Assembly: GCA_002343775.1 (NCBI GenBank)
Contig: DDSH01000017.1
Span: 1-46,182 of the forward strand
Origin: Anaerolineales bacterium UBA2395
GTDB taxonomy: Bacteria; Chloroflexota; Anaerolineae; Anaerolineales; Villigracilaceae
DNA length: 46,182 nt
Direction: 5' to 3'
The notes beneath the pieces were generated by a model. The model ran no database searches. It had not been told where the DNA came from and was given only the letters and a program-made list of their open reading frames with translations. The position numbers were made by a program, and so were the translations under genes. This document shows positions 22,932 to 31,148 of this stretch, in pieces; position 1 is the stretch's first letter, and the number at the start of each line of letters is the position of its first letter.

Positions 22932-23904
22932 AATTAAACGCCTGCTCGATGACATCTTCAATGGGCGGGTCGGCGATGGTGATGTCATGGATGGGCAAAT
23001 CCGCCAAAAGCCGGGAAGTGACGCGGGTCACATCCTCCGCTTTTACCTGAATGTACTGCTTTTCCCAATCCTCTTCGTTTTGAACTAGTTCACCATACTT
23101 GCTGAGGTCATGCGAATTGGATTCCGCCAGCATCACGCCAATCAACTTGAATGGCGCGATCTTCTTCGAGAGGTCACTGATACCACCGTCATATTTCAAC
23201 TGACCGTGGTGAATAATGATGATGCGCTCGCACAGTGCGGTGACATCTGCCATGTAGTGACTGGTCAGCAAAATGGTCGCGCCGGTGCGCTTGTTGTACT
23301 CGCGTAAAAATTCGCGGATGCGCGCCTGACCTGTAATGTCCAAGCCGATGGTGGGTTCATCCAAAAACAAAACCTTGGGGCGGTGCAACAGTCCCGCCGC
23401 GATCTCACATTTCATGCGCTCGCCCAAAGACAAGTTACGAACCGGTTTTTTCATCAACGGCTCAAGTTCAAGCAGCTCGTCTAATTCTTTGTATGTCTGC
23501 TTGTATTCATTATCGGGGATGCGGTAAATGGCTTGATGCAACAGGAACGAATCCGCCGCAGGAATATCCCACGAAAGGCGGTTGCGCTGCCCCATTACCA
23601 ATGTCATCGAACGCAGATAGTCGGGCTTGAGCTCCCACGGCGTAAAACCCAATACGCTGGCATTTCCGTTACTGGGATGCAGCAAACCAGAAAGCATTTT
23701 GAGCGTGGTGGTCTTGCCCGCGCCATTCGGACCGAGAAAGCCCACGATCTCTCCCTGCTCGATCTTGAAATCCACTCGTTGAACCGCCTTGACCTCCTTG
23801 TACTTGCGTTTGAAAAAACCACGGACTGCCGCGCTAAACCCACCTTCGCGCTCTGGTACTTTATACGTTTTACTCAATTGTTGAACATGGATCGTAGGGG
23901 ACAT
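22927..23904 (-). CDS. ABC-2 exporter ATPase (COG4586 family)
   Basis: The 325-residue ATPase powers the two downstream permeases. It shows Walker A GPNGAGKT (58-65), signature LSLGE (159-163), Walker B VLFLDEP (178-184) and the H-loop His216. The long insertion between the first strand and Walker A (about residues 17-38) and the C-terminal extension are typical of COG4586. I chose the ATG at 23904. The frame could extend to 23943, but an extended -10 promoter lies between the two starts, and AGGAG precedes 23904. The last residues and the stop codon run into the inverted repeat at 22869. Control by a repressor is likely because a palindromic box lies just upstream. Confidence 0.93.
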   Translation of the reverse strand: MSPTIHVQQLSKTYKVPEREGGFSAAVRGFFKRKYKEVKAVQRVDFKIEQGEIVGFLGPNGAGKTTTLKMLSGLLHPSNGNASVLGFTPWELKPDYLRSMTLVMGQRNRLSWDIPAADSFLLHQAIYRIPDNEYKQTYKELDELLELEPLMKKPVRNLSLGERMKCEIAAGLLHRPKVLFLDEPTIGLDITGQARIREFLREYNKRTGATILLTSHYMADVTALCERIIIIHHGQLKYDGGISDLSKKIAPFKLIGVMLAESNSHDLSKYGELVQNEEDWEKQYIQVKAEDVTRVTSRLLADLPIHDITIADPPIEDVIEQAFNS

Positions 23905-23933
23905 ATTGAAAAATCTCTCCTGACAAGGGAGAG

Positions 23934-23942
23934 ATTCTATCA
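23934..23942 (-). promoter_or_regulatory. extended -10 promoter of ABC operon
   Basis: The minus strand reads TGATAGAAT, an extended -10 element, with a predicted start near 23927. There is no good -35 hexamer; the upstream position is occupied by operator box 3. Confidence 0.45.
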
Positions 23943-23946
23943 CTAC

Positions 23947-23962
23947 TAGAACATTCGTGCTA
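23947..23962. promoter_or_regulatory. operator box 3 (TAGAAC-ATTC-GTGCTA)
   Basis: The palindrome extends to 8-bp arms (ACTAGAAC/GTGCTAGT) with one mismatch. It shares the GAACAYTCGT core with box 2 at 15344 and sits immediately upstream of the extended -10 of the ABC operon, suggesting one regulator for both loci. Confidence 0.55.
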
Positions 23963-23964
23963 GT

Positions 23965-24603
23965 CTAAAATTCCGACACGCGATACCAAATATCCACATT
24001 CACATGGATGATCTTGGTATGCTGCACATCCATGCCGAGGCTGGGCTCTTCGACAGGTGCAGACCGAAATGCCGCTTTCATCTGTGGCTGAAACGGCATT
24101 GCCGCTTCTTCATCATATACATTTTCGATCAAGTCGTACACGCCCAACAACTTCACCCCCATTACCTGCGCGACCTTGGCGGCTTTGCTTTTGGCTTTCT
24201 CCAAGGTGGTTAGCAACAACGCCTCACGCGTTGCATCGTCATCGTATGTCCATTCTGTTCGCGTTAGCGCGGCATTCTTCTGTGATGCGATCACATCCAA
24301 GATTTCCGCAAACTTAGACAGATCATCACAGCGGATTTTCAAACGATAAGATGCCGTGGATGATTTCAACACCGCGCCGCTGGATGTGGATACATTCACG
24401 CCTTGAAGCGTCACCGCCTCTTCCTTGACCTGGACCTGACTCAGCGCTTCGAGCAGTTGATTCACTTCCCTGGCTTTTTTCATCGCCTCATTCCCGCTAA
24501 TCAGCGACGAGCCTTTCACAACTACGTGCAAATCCGCGTGAGTGGCGAATATTTCTTCCTTATGAGATGCAGAAACTTTGATGGTATCGGGTTTGTGTTC
24601 CAT
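23965..24603 (-). CDS. SIMPL-domain (DUF541) protein
   Basis: The 212-residue protein matches the SIMPL/DUF541 family, with alternating helices and strands. It shows an early domain (TIKVSASHKEEIFATHADLHV), NEAMKKAREVNQLLEAL, and the repeat YRLKIRCDDLSKFAEILDVI. Unlike many relatives (for example BP26-like proteins) it has no signal peptide, so it should be cytoplasmic. The molecular function is not known. The ATG is preceded by AGAGGAATC. The kynureninase gene ends 9 bp upstream, so both are likely in one operon, though no functional link is evident. Confidence 0.82.
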   Translation of the reverse strand: MEHKPDTIKVSASHKEEIFATHADLHVVVKGSSLISGNEAMKKAREVNQLLEALSQVQVKEEAVTLQGVNVSTSSGAVLKSSTASYRLKIRCDDLSKFAEILDVIASQKNAALTRTEWTYDDDATREALLLTTLEKAKSKAAKVAQVMGVKLLGVYDLIENVYDEEAAMPFQPQMKAAFRSAPVEEPSLGMDVQHTKIIHVNVDIWYRVSEF

Positions 24604-24612
24604 GATTCCTCT

Positions 24613-25884
24613 TTAGGTTACTGTCAACTTTTGCAGCGGATACTTCTCGTAACGCTTCTCTTCCATTACTCTGCGGATTCTATCAAAGCCTTCCCACACA
24701 TCGGCGAAAGAAAGATAGAGCGGTGCGAAGCCAAGGCGCAGATTATCAGGCGCGCGGAAGTCAGGGATGAGGTTCATTTCTTCGATGAGCGCGCGATTGA
24801 TGCGGTAACCTTCGGGGTGGCGGATGGAGATATGCGATCCGCGCTTGGCAGAATCAAGCGGAGAGCCGAGAGAAAAGCCGAAGGGGGCGAGCCAACTTTC
24901 GGTTATGAAAGAGGCGTAATCTGTCATCAAAATGGATTTTTCGCGGAGCGCATCCATGCCTGCTTGGTGAAGCGGTTCGAGGGCGGCTTCCATCGTTAAT
25001 AAAGAAATCATCGGTTGCGTGCCGACGAGGAAGCGTTGAGCGCCGGGGGCGGGGGTGTAATCGAGGTCGAAGTCGAAGGGATTTTTTTGACCCCACCAGC
25101 CCCAGATGGGTGAGGAAAGTTTTTCTTGAATATTTTTGTTGACGTATAAAAACGCCGGCGCGCCGGGACCACCGTTGAGATATTTGTAGGTGCAGCCAAT
25201 GGCGAAGTCTGCGTTGCAGTAGTCGAGGTGGACGGGGACGGAGCCGACGGAGTGAGATAAATCCCACAGGACGAGCGCGCCTTTTTTGTGGGCGAGTTCG
25301 GTGATGCGTTTCATGTCGTACATGTAGCCGCTTTTGAAAACGACATGAGAGAGAGTGACGAGCGCAGTATTCTCGTTGATGGCGGCTTCGAGTGCGGCGA
25401 GGTCGGGTGTGATGTCGTTGTCGCTGGCGCCGATGCGGATGATCTCATGGCGATTGCCGAGCGTTTGATTGATGCCCTGCAAAATGTAAAGGTCGGAGGG
25501 AAAGTTGAAAGTATCGGTGATGATGCGGGTCTTGTTGGGTTGCAGTGTGAGTGCAGAGGTGGCGAGCTTGAAGAGGTTGACCGAGACGGTATCGCCAACG
25601 AGAGTTTGTCCCGCCGCCGCGCCGATGAGTTGACCGATCTTATCCCCCACCCGCGAGGGAGCGTCCCACCAGCCTTTGTTCCAGCCGCGGATGAGGTCTT
25701 TGCCCCATTGCTCATCCACAATTTGGCGCGATTTTTCCTGTGCGGCTTTGGGCATCATGCCAAGCGAGTTACCATCGAAGTAGACCAAGCTTGGGTCGGA
25801 AATGACAAACGCCTCTTTGAAAGAGGCGAGTTTATCTTGTTTATCGAGTTGAAGGGCGAAATCACGTTCGGTGGAGAAGTTCAT
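24613..25884 (-). CDS. kynU: kynureninase
   Basis: The 423-residue PLP enzyme hydrolyses kynurenine or 3-hydroxykynurenine to anthranilate or 3-hydroxyanthranilate plus alanine. Landmarks are YFDGNSLGMMP (35-45), FNFPSD (126-131), the aspartate in LWDLSHSVG (206-214), Schiff-base Lys234 in GCTYKYLNGGPG, IWGWWGQ and a C-terminal ISIRHPEGYRI. The length fits the family. No other gene of tryptophan breakdown or NAD synthesis lies in the window, so the route it serves is open. A weak ribosome-binding site (TAGGTGAC) precedes the ATG, and a TACAAT box lies at 25915-25920 on the minus strand. Confidence 0.95.
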   Translation of the reverse strand: MNFSTERDFALQLDKQDKLASFKEAFVISDPSLVYFDGNSLGMMPKAAQEKSRQIVDEQWGKDLIRGWNKGWWDAPSRVGDKIGQLIGAAAGQTLVGDTVSVNLFKLATSALTLQPNKTRIITDTFNFPSDLYILQGINQTLGNRHEIIRIGASDNDITPDLAALEAAINENTALVTLSHVVFKSGYMYDMKRITELAHKKGALVLWDLSHSVGSVPVHLDYCNADFAIGCTYKYLNGGPGAPAFLYVNKNIQEKLSSPIWGWWGQKNPFDFDLDYTPAPGAQRFLVGTQPMISLLTMEAALEPLHQAGMDALREKSILMTDYASFITESWLAPFGFSLGSPLDSAKRGSHISIRHPEGYRINRALIEEMNLIPDFRAPDNLRLGFAPLYLSFADVWEGFDRIRRVMEEKRYEKYPLQKLTVT

Positions 25885-25952
25885 CAGGTCACCTATGGAA
25901 GTGGGTTTCGCCCGATTGTAACTGGGTTTGGGAAATTAGACGATTGACAATA

Positions 25953-25990
25953 GACCGTGGACGATTGACCATCGACAATCGTCCACGGTC
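25953..25990. repeat. perfect inverted repeat in kynU-lysS gap
   Basis: GACCGTGGACGATTG and its exact complement are separated by 8 nt, with a preceding partial copy (GACGATTGACAATAGACC). The GA-CGATTGAC word pattern resembles dispersed low-complexity repeats, and the T-run at 25992-25996 could also give weak plus-strand termination. Confidence 0.6.
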
Positions 25991-26040
25991 ATTTTTCTAC
26001 AAACCCGGCTAAGACAATATCCCCGCCATCGGTGTAAAAA

Positions 26041-26066
26041 AGACCGCCGTCTGTCGTCGGCGGTCT
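26041..26066 (-). terminator. terminator after lysS
   Basis: On the minus strand AGACCGCCG and CGGCGGTCT pair around an 8-nt loop and are followed by a T-tract (plus-strand A run at 26036-26040). It begins 9 bp after the lysS stop codon. Confidence 0.88.
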
Positions 26067-26075
26067 AACCTTGAT

Positions 26076-27587
26076 CTACTCTTCTTTTCGCAACGCCGGG
26101 AATAAAAGCACTTCACGAATCGAGTGCTTGTTCGTTAGCAGCATGGTGAGCCTGTCCACACCCATGCCGAAACCGCCGTTGGGCGGCATGCCGTAACGCA
26201 TGGCGCGCAAATAATCCTCATCGAGCGGATGCTGCTCTTCATCATCGGCTTCGTAATCGCGTCCCATCTCGATGAAGCGCTGCTCCTGATCGAGCGGATC
26301 GTTCAACTCGGTGAAGGCATTGCACAGTTCAAAGCCTGCCACATAGCCTTCGAAGCGTTCCACCGTGAGCGGGTCACCGGGCATGGATTTTGCCAGCGGC
26401 GAAATATCGCGCGGGTAGTTGTAGAGGAATGTCGGCTGGATGAGTGTCGGTTCGAGATATTCGCCGACGAGGAAATCGATCAACTTGCCGCGAGTGGACT
26501 TCGGGTCAGGCGCCGCCTTGGGCAGTTTCTCGTTAATCGCTTTGAGCAATGCCTCAGCCGTGGTGTGATCGGCAATGTCAATGCCGCTGGTTTCAAGGAT
26601 GCCCGCGCGCATTTCAAGCCTCCGCCACGGCGGCTTGAATTCCAATTCATACTTGCCGAATGTAACTCTGGTCGAGCCGGTCACCTGCTCGGCAGCATAT
26701 GACACCATCTGCTCGGTAAGTTCCATCACCTGTAAATAGTCGGCGTATGCCCAATAGAATTCCAATTGCGTGAATTCGGGGTTGTGCTTGAACGACACGC
26801 CCTCATTGCGGAAGTCACGCCCGATCTCGTAGACCCGTTCCAGATTGCCGACCAGCAAACGTTTGAGATACAACTCGAAAGAGATACGCAAATACATATC
26901 CTGGTCGAGTTCGTTGTGATGCGTGGTGAACGGACGCGCCGCAGCACCGCCATACAAAGGCTGGAGGATGGGCGTCTCCACTTCGAGGAAATCATGTCCA
27001 TCCAGAAAATCGCGCAGAGATTTGACAACCTTGGCGCGTTTGCGGAACGTCTCTCGGACTTCGGGATTCGCCGCCAGATCCGCATAGCGTTGACGGGCGC
27101 GGAGTTCCGGGTCGTCCAGCGACGCATAGCGGACGACCGAGCCGTCTTCCTGGGTCACATCCTTGTCGGCAGGAAGCGGCGTGATGGATTTGGCGAGCAG
27201 GTTGAAGTCGTGGACGTGAAGCGAAACTTCCCCGGCTTTGGTGCGCATCATCACGCCCGTCGCTTCGATGAAATCGCCGAGGTCGAACATTTTGTTGAAG
27301 AAGGCGAGGCGATCCTCCCCCACTTCGTTGACGCGGAAAAACAATTGGATCTTGCCATATCCGTCTTCGATATGCGCGAAGGTCAGCTTGCCTTTGGGGC
27401 GCATCGAGCGGATGCGACCAGCAAGTGTTACTTTTACTTCGCTAGTTTCATCTTTTTCAAATTCGGCAATCGCCTGTGTACTGGTATGTGTTCGTTTGGC
27501 GCGTGTGGGATACGGCTCCACACCTTCGGCGCGGAGTTCCTCCACTTTTTGCAAACGGATTTTTTCGATGGAGTTGTATTCTGCCAT
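26076..27587 (-). CDS. lysS: lysyl-tRNA synthetase, class II
   Basis: The 503-residue enzyme charges tRNA-Lys. An N-terminal OB-fold anticodon-binding domain (VKVTLAGRIRSMRPKGKLTF) is followed by the class II core with motif 2 (GRDFRNEGVSFKHNPEFTQ) and motif 3 (FGMGVDRLTMLL). The signature FELCNAFTELNDPLDQ is typical of LysS. The length matches bacterial LysS. The gene has its own terminator and lies downstream of greA on the same strand, separated by a terminator and a 157-bp gap. Confidence 0.97.
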   Translation of the reverse strand: MAEYNSIEKIRLQKVEELRAEGVEPYPTRAKRTHTSTQAIAEFEKDETSEVKVTLAGRIRSMRPKGKLTFAHIEDGYGKIQLFFRVNEVGEDRLAFFNKMFDLGDFIEATGVMMRTKAGEVSLHVHDFNLLAKSITPLPADKDVTQEDGSVVRYASLDDPELRARQRYADLAANPEVRETFRKRAKVVKSLRDFLDGHDFLEVETPILQPLYGGAAARPFTTHHNELDQDMYLRISFELYLKRLLVGNLERVYEIGRDFRNEGVSFKHNPEFTQLEFYWAYADYLQVMELTEQMVSYAAEQVTGSTRVTFGKYELEFKPPWRRLEMRAGILETSGIDIADHTTAEALLKAINEKLPKAAPDPKSTRGKLIDFLVGEYLEPTLIQPTFLYNYPRDISPLAKSMPGDPLTVERFEGYVAGFELCNAFTELNDPLDQEQRFIEMGRDYEADDEEQHPLDEDYLRAMRYGMPPNGGFGMGVDRLTMLLTNKHSIREVLLFPALRKEE

Positions 27588-27681
27588 GTTGATATTCTTC
27601 TTTCATCCCTTCGCCAACGCTCAGGGCAGGCTTTCTTCTTTAATATTTTGGAGAAAAATGGAAGAAGAAAGAAAAGTTGGT

Positions 27682-27727
27682 CTAAAAATAAAAAAGCCCC
27701 GCTTCCAATACAAATTGGACGCGGGGC
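27682..27727 (-). terminator. terminator after greA
   Basis: On the minus strand GCCCCGC and GCGGGGC (27696-27727) form a stem with an inner TCCAAT/ATTGGA helix, and are followed by an AT-rich tract with a run of T. It separates greA from lysS. Confidence 0.88.
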
Positions 27728-27744
27728 AGGTTTCGCGTCCTATG

Positions 27745-28215
27745 CTAACCGATCTTGATGATCTTGACGTTGTAGGTGCCCCCGGGAGTTTCCACCTTCA
27801 CCACTTCACCGGTTTTGTGACCTAGAATGGCTTTGCCAATGGGTGACTCGTTGGAGATCTTCCCTTCACGAGGGTTGGCTTCCGCCGCCCCCACGATCAC
27901 AAATGTCTCAGGGTCGTAGTTGCCTTCCTTGATGGTGACTTTCGACCCAACCTGGATCGAATCAGCCTTCCTGGATTTGCCGTTCTCTTCGATGATTTGC
28001 GCGGTGGCAAGCAGAAGTTCCAATTCCTGAATACGCCCTTCCACGAAAGCCTGCTCGTTCTTGGCGGCTTCGTATTCGGCGTTCTCGATGAGCTCCCCGC
28101 CCTCCATTGCTTCATGCAGGCGTGCGGCGACTTCCTGGCGCTTGGTGGTGCGCAGGTGGTCGAGTTCATCTTGCAGCTTTTCAAAACCCTCTTTGGTAAG
28201 GAAGTTGGTGGGCAT
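27745..28215 (-). CDS. greA: transcription elongation factor GreA
   Basis: The 156-residue factor rescues backtracked RNA polymerase by stimulating transcript cleavage through the secondary channel. The N-terminal coiled coil (about residues 1-76) carries the acidic tip region GELIENAEYEAAK. The C-terminal FKBP-like domain has the conserved ISNESPIGKAILGHKTGEVV and ends in VKIIKIG. AGGAAA lies before the ATG. The leader contains a short hairpin (TTGCATC/GATGCAA at 28240-28262). The neighbouring lysS gene is a common genomic partner of greA. Confidence 0.97.
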   Translation of the reverse strand: MPTNFLTKEGFEKLQDELDHLRTTKRQEVAARLHEAMEGGELIENAEYEAAKNEQAFVEGRIQELELLLATAQIIEENGKSRKADSIQVGSKVTIKEGNYDPETFVIVGAAEANPREGKISNESPIGKAILGHKTGEVVKVETPGGTYNVKIIKIG

Positions 28216-28358
28216 GTTATTTTCCTGCTAAATAGAATTTTGCATCCCTTACCGAGATGCAATGACGAAAAATTTCCGGTGGTATCGTCCGGAAAACGCG
28301 CATACTATATCATGATTCAGAACGGGTTTCAAGACCCAAAAGTATTGCAGAAATCCGC

Positions 28359-29084
28359 CTAGGCGCGCATCCAAAAGCGGATTCCGCCGTTTTCGGAGCA
28401 ATATGTCCGGATTTTCTCGCGCATCTGTTCGACCCCATCGAACAGGCTGGAAATTTGCGATTCGTACTGTTCCACCGCTTCCACCCATGACCTGATGCCT
28501 GCTTCGCTGACCGTTTCGACCTTTTCCTTCATCCCAGCCGTGTGCGGAGGGAGGTGTTCCGGGGTGTTGAACAGGTACGGGATATCCGCCACATAATGCA
28601 GGGGTCGCCCGAGCAATTCCGCCGCGCGGCGGACCAGGATATGGTCTACGTGTAGACCCACCCCAAATTGGCAGACCAGTTCATCGTCTGGTTTGAGGCG
28701 GGCGGAGATGGCAGCAGCCATGCGGGCGGGCAGATCCACTTCTTCAGGGTGCGGGTCCACAAAAATCCCGTGGTACAGCCACTCCCCTTTTTCGTTCTGA
28801 CGGTAGATGCAGTCCAGAAAGTCGAAATATTGGGTGTTCGCGCCCATAACCTTCGCCGCGCGTTCCTCCTCTACTCTGCGGCTGCGGACGACATCGGCGG
28901 CTGCGGGGATGCCCCAATTCAAGTGGAAGACCTGGGCAAAGGGTGAAAGTTCGGTGGTGGTCGGAAACCCGCACATAAAGGTCCAGATTTCAACGGGGTT
29001 GCCCGTTTGAACCTGGTCGTAGATCCAACCGCCGGCGGAGAGGGCGGCGTCATCAAGATGGGGGGAAAGATAAATCCAGCGCAT
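28359..29084 (-). CDS. PIG-L family LmbE-like deacetylase
   Basis: The protein (241 residues from the ATG at 29084) is a zinc-dependent PIG-L/LmbE deacetylase. It shows the N-terminal metal motif SPHLDDAALSAGG (7-19) and the later GVGLHVDHILVRRAAEL, which supplies the third ligand. Family members deacetylate N-acetylglucosaminyl conjugates such as those in mycothiol or bacillithiol synthesis; the substrate here is unknown. The frame extends to 29210, but that start would overlap the divergent PilZ gene, and the family motif normally begins within about 10 residues of the N-terminus. No thiol-synthesis genes are adjacent. Confidence 0.88.
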   Translation of the reverse strand: MRWIYLSPHLDDAALSAGGWIYDQVQTGNPVEIWTFMCGFPTTTELSPFAQVFHLNWGIPAAADVVRSRRVEEERAAKVMGANTQYFDFLDCIYRQNEKGEWLYHGIFVDPHPEEVDLPARMAAAISARLKPDDELVCQFGVGLHVDHILVRRAAELLGRPLHYVADIPYLFNTPEHLPPHTAGMKEKVETVSEAGIRSWVEAVEQYESQISSLFDGVEQMREKIRTYCSENGGIRFWMRA

Positions 29085-29163
29085 GGGCGCATTTTTACCA
29101 TAAAACGGCAATGCTATCTTGAAGTAACTGCCCTTAAACTTATGCCATCTAAAAAGAGGCATC

Positions 29164-29547
29164 ATGAGGGAACGTCGTAAACAGGAACGAAAAAATCTGG
29201 TGGCATACACACAGGTCTATGACCTGTATGGCGGGTTCTTGATCGGGTATCTTGGAGATCTTAGCTTGCAGGGTGCCATGATCATCACGGAAAAGCGGAT
29301 GAAGCCCGACCTTGAGATCACCCTGGGAATCGAAATTCCAGAATTGCCGGATGTCAAAGCCGTGCGAATGAGTCTGGCGGCGCGGGTGGCATGGTGTGAA
29401 CAGGACCTAAGCCCACAGTATTTCAACGTCGGTTTTGAGTTCAAAGATGTGACCGCATCGCAAAAAAAATTGATCGAGTCCATCATCAAACATTATGAAT
29501 TCCGGCGCGATGTACCAGGGTATACGCCCCGACCCGATCAGAAGTGA
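29164..29547 (+). CDS. PilZ-domain protein, predicted c-di-GMP receptor
   Basis: The 127-residue protein is a stand-alone PilZ domain. The c-di-GMP-binding signatures are ERRKQERKN near the N-terminus (RxxxR type) and DLSLQG (32-37, the D/N-x-S-x-x-G motif), followed by AARVAWCEQD. It should sense cyclic di-GMP and act on an unknown partner. A modest ribosome-binding site (AGAGG) precedes the ATG. It is divergent from the PIG-L gene. No diguanylate cyclase or phosphodiesterase lies in the window. Confidence 0.9.
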   Translation: MRERRKQERKNLVAYTQVYDLYGGFLIGYLGDLSLQGAMIITEKRMKPDLEITLGIEIPELPDVKAVRMSLAARVAWCEQDLSPQYFNVGFEFKDVTASQKKLIESIIKHYEFRRDVPGYTPRPDQK

Positions 29548-29619
29548 TTTGTTTCGGTTTGGGATTTTTTGAGTGAAATCCAAGGCGATGGTCGCGAAAG
29601 TGACTGTCGCCTTTTATGT

Positions 29620-29625
29620 TAAACT
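29620..29625 (+). promoter_or_regulatory. -10 box for leaderless dehydrogenase gene
   Basis: TAAACT is followed by 6 nt and the ATG at 29632. No Shine-Dalgarno sequence is visible. A partial -35 (GTGACT, 29600) is at a short 14-bp spacing, so the call rests mainly on the -10. Confidence 0.35.
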
Positions 29626-29631
29626 TCGTTC

Positions 29632-30621
29632 ATGACCACTGCCAGAACCTTGTTCTTTACCGCTCCAAAACAGATCGATCTCCGCGAGACGCCGCTCCCT
29701 GATTTGAAAGAGGATGAGGTGCTAGTGGAAACGGTTTGCTCCGCCATCAGCGCCGGGACAGAGATGCTGGTCTATCGCGGTCAATTCCCGCACTTAAAGG
29801 ATGCACATGACGAAGTGAGCAGCGAGTTGAACTATCCGCTGGCATACGGGTATGCGTGCGTGGGACGTGTGAAAGAAATTGGAAAAAAGGTGGGCAGGGA
29901 ATGGAAAAACCGTCTGGTCTTTTCCTTCCAACCACATACGTCTCACTTTTTCTCAAAGACCGATTTCCTGTATCCCATTCCCCAGTCCGTATCGCCCGAA
30001 AACGCCTGCTTCCTCCCAAACATGGAAACGGCTGTGAACCTGGTTCAAGACGGCGCTCCAATTCTTGGCGAGCGGGTTTTGGTTTTGGGGCAGGGTGTGA
30101 TAGGCTTATTAACGGCGTCCTTGCTAAACGAATTTCCGCTCGAGAATTTAACAGTGGTGGATTCGATCGAACGGCGCAGGAATGCGCTCGACATCGAAAA
30201 TCAAAAGTCGAACGTCAAAAGTATTGCCCCCAACGACCTTCAACCTTCGACCTTCGACCTGGTGTTCGAACTCACCGGCTCACCCACCGCCTTGAACACT
30301 GCCATCGAACACACCGCCTTCAGCGGACGGATCGTCATCGGATCGTGGTATGGGCAAAAACGCGCCGAGATCGACCTTGGCGGTGCGTTCCACCGCTCGC
30401 GCATCCGACTCGTATCGTCGCAGGTCAGCACCATTCCGCCTGAGTTATCGGGACGGTGGGATAAGTCCCGCCGGTTCGAGGTGGCATGGCAGGCGCTTAA
30501 GCGCATCCAGCCGCAGAAGTGGGTCACGCATCGCTTTTCGCTCAACGATGCGGTAAAGGCATACCAATTGCTGGATGAACATCCGCAAGAGACCATTCAG
30601 ATTATGTTCACCTATTCGTAA
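29632..30621 (+). CDS. zinc-less medium-chain dehydrogenase/reductase
   Basis: The 329-residue protein belongs to the MDR superfamily. It has CSAISAGTEMLVYRG near residues 36-50 and the NAD(P)-binding motif GQGVIG (153-158) followed by VVDSIERR. The usual GHE zinc-ligand motif is replaced (AYGYACVGRV), and the structural-zinc cysteine loop is missing. It therefore resembles the SGISxGTE subgroup that includes BchC rather than classical alcohol dehydrogenases. The substrate is unknown. Residues of about 189-208 are encoded by a degenerate dispersed repeat inserted in frame after the Rossmann beta-alpha-beta unit. It leads a co-directional gene set with RDD, ComB-like, antiporter, PTPS-like and glycosyltransferase genes. 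Confidence 0.83.
   Translation: MTTARTLFFTAPKQIDLRETPLPDLKEDEVLVETVCSAISAGTEMLVYRGQFPHLKDAHDEVSSELNYPLAYGYACVGRVKEIGKKVGREWKNRLVFSFQPHTSHFFSKTDFLYPIPQSVSPENACFLPNMETAVNLVQDGAPILGERVLVLGQGVIGLLTASLLNEFPLENLTVVDSIERRRNALDIENQKSNVKSIAPNDLQPSTFDLVFELTGSPTALNTAIEHTAFSGRIVIGSWYGQKRAEIDLGGAFHRSRIRLVSSQVSTIPPELSGRWDKSRRFEVAWQALKRIQPQKWVTHRFSLNDAVKAYQLLDEHPQETIQIMFTYS
30200..30260. repeat. degenerate short-word repeat inside dehydrogenase CDS
   Basis: The segment consists of words such as TCAAAAGTCGAACGTCAAAAG and CCTTCAACCTTCGACC that can fold back on each other. It resembles the intergenic elements at 33680 and 43044. It remains in frame and adds about 20 residues to the protein. Confidence 0.45.
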
Positions 30622-30638
30622 AACGGAGAAAATCTTAA

Positions 30639-31148
30639 ATGTATTCCGGGTTTTGGAAAAGACTGCGAGCCTTTATTTGGGACTATGTTCTCATCAGCGC
30701 CTATATATTAATTATTACTGTAATATTTTGGTTGCTTCCATTCAGTCAGCAGTTTTTCGCAGATCGAATTCAAGCCCAGCTATCCGTGTTTTTTGTCCTG
30801 ACATTCCCCATTATCTTATATTTCTCGATTTTTGAATCATCCTCCAAACAAGGGACATGGGGAAAACGAAAAACCAAGTTGATTACAACAGGAGACAATG
30901 GTGACCCCGTCAGTTTTCCACGCTCCTTTGCGCGTACCGTGTTGAAATTAATCCCTTGGGAATTGTCGCATACCTTGATTTGGGAAATCAGATTCGATTC
31001 GCATGTAGACCCAACCTTGATATCTATCGGCTTTGGTGTTGTTTACCTGCTAGTAGGGTTGAATATCGCCAGCCTTATAATGACAAAAAAACATCAGACT
31101 TTGTATGACCTTATAACAAAGACATGTGTGGTGTATAAAAATCAATGA
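30639..31148 (+). CDS. RDD-family membrane protein
   Basis: The 169-residue protein has an N-terminal RDD signature (KRLRAFIWDYVLISAY), the loop QGTWGKRKTKL and a C-terminal HQTLYDLITKTCVV, with three hydrophobic stretches. RDD proteins are poorly characterised; some affect ion or compound transport. The gene is noticeably more AT-rich than its neighbours, which could reflect recent transfer. Its stop overlaps the start of the comB-like gene by four bases (ATGA at 31145-31148), so the two are translationally coupled. It follows the dehydrogenase gene by 17 bp. Confidence 0.85.
   Translation: MYSGFWKRLRAFIWDYVLISAYILIITVIFWLLPFSQQFFADRIQAQLSVFFVLTFPIILYFSIFESSSKQGTWGKRKTKLITTGDNGDPVSFPRSFARTVLKLIPWELSHTLIWEIRFDSHVDPTLISIGFGVVYLLVGLNIASLIMTKKHQTLYDLITKTCVVYKNQ

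Noticed and set aside
27605..27632. CCCTTCGCC...CAGGGCAGGC block upstream of lysS
   Set aside because: It resembles a dispersed Chloroflexota-type repeat, but only one copy is in the window and its self-complementarity is weak, so it cannot be supported here.
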